DNA from: an uncultured Acidimicrobiaceae bacterium
Lineage (GTDB): Bacteria; Actinomycetota; Acidimicrobiia; Acidimicrobiales; Bog-793
Assembly (NCBI GenBank): GCA_903907185.1
Contig: CAIVND010000025.1
Location: 1-30,877 of the forward strand
Reading direction: 5' to 3'
DNA: 30,877 nucleotides
Shown piece by piece: positions 30,601 through 30,877 of this stretch (its first letter is position 1; each line of letters begins with the position of its first letter). The position numbers and the translations under genes are program-made. The notes under the pieces are model-generated. The model was given only the letters and a program-made list of their open reading frames with translations. It ran no database searches and was not told the DNA's origin.

Positions 30601-30877
30601 TCAGACCGGGACGGTGGGTAGCGTCGACGGTCGAGTCCGCTCAAAGCTATCGATCGCGCTCGACCGTGTGAGGGTGATGCCGATGTCATCGAGACCCTGC
30701 AGGAGCCGGTTGCGGGCACCGTCGTTGATCGAGAACGGTGCGGTGAATCCGATCTTCGGGGCCTCGACGGTGCGGCGCTCGACGTCGACGGTGATCTCGA
30801 GTGTTGGATCTTGAAGTACGGCATCCATTAGCGAGCGACCGTCATCGTGGGAGACGATGCACGGGACCAGCCCGGAG
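30601..30877 (-). CDS. leuD: 3-isopropylmalate dehydratase small subunit, C-terminal part (5' end outside window)
   Basis: The last ~91 residues of LeuD, the small subunit that with LeuC isomerises 2- to 3-isopropylmalate. The partial protein starts GLVPCIVSHDDGRSLMDAV and contains the family C-terminal block APKIGFTAPFSIND followed by RNRLLQGLDDIGITLTR. The frame runs to the right edge without a stop. It is upstream of leuA in the same direction, so leuC is probably just beyond the edge, but this is inference. The short residual sequence is enough for a firm family call. Confidence 0.93.
   Translation of the reverse strand, partial: SGLVPCIVSHDDGRSLMDAVLQDPTLEITVDVERRTVEAPKIGFTAPFSINDGARNRLLQGLDDIGITLTRSSAIDSFERTRPSTLPTVPV

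Noticed and set aside
1..30877. Mobile elements, CRISPR arrays, defence systems or phage genes
   Set aside because: No transposase, integrase, repeat-spacer pattern or defence-type protein was found; the gene content is housekeeping throughout.

Overview
The window is a chromosomal housekeeping segment of a moderately G+C-rich actinobacterium. Four things point there: a MurA with Asp instead of Cys at residue 117 (as in mycobacteria), the long LeuA and SerA forms, GatCAB, and frequent starts with no Shine-Dalgarno but a TAnnnT box six bases upstream (leaderless mRNAs). Overall protein character fits the class Acidimicrobiia, but that placement is inference. I see no phage, insertion sequence, CRISPR array, tRNA or rRNA.

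Layout. Bases 1-2039 hold the end of the ATP synthase operon (atpD end, atpC) and a gene fusing a 2H phosphoesterase to a GNAT acetyltransferase. Convergent glpX (FBPase II) follows, then divergent murA, a small membrane protein, a membrane-anchored alpha/beta hydrolase, a cysteine desulfurase, mnmA and ligA (2036-10518). An SCP2-type protein on the minus strand separates these from a run of esterase, gatC, gatA and gatB (11087-15070) with overlapping start and stop codons.

From 15094 to the right end the window is mostly amino-acid biosynthesis: ilvD, a secreted DUF4232-like protein, ilvBNC, an esterase, serC (minus), an aspC-type aminotransferase, serA, a Gfo/Idh oxidoreductase, a bicupin, leuA (minus) and the end of leuD (minus). 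IlvD, IlvB/IlvN and IlvC cover the common valine/isoleucine steps. LeuA and LeuD are leucine steps. SerA and SerC are the first two serine steps.

Main observations. (1) ilvD has an in-frame amber codon at 15370-15372, with the rest of the gene intact in the same frame. (2) ilvB and leuA are each preceded by a transcription attenuator with a tiny leader peptide (Leu-Val-Val-Val-Leu and Leu-Leu-Leu) and an intrinsic terminator. (3) The two attenuators share one layout: 17-base promoter spacer, leader ATG seven bases after the -10 box (so probably leaderless), a hairpin starting inside the leader stop codon, a two-base gap, then the terminator. (4) serA has a long structured 5' leader. (5) A recurrent TAnnnT-N6-ATG signature marks leaderless starts of several genes.
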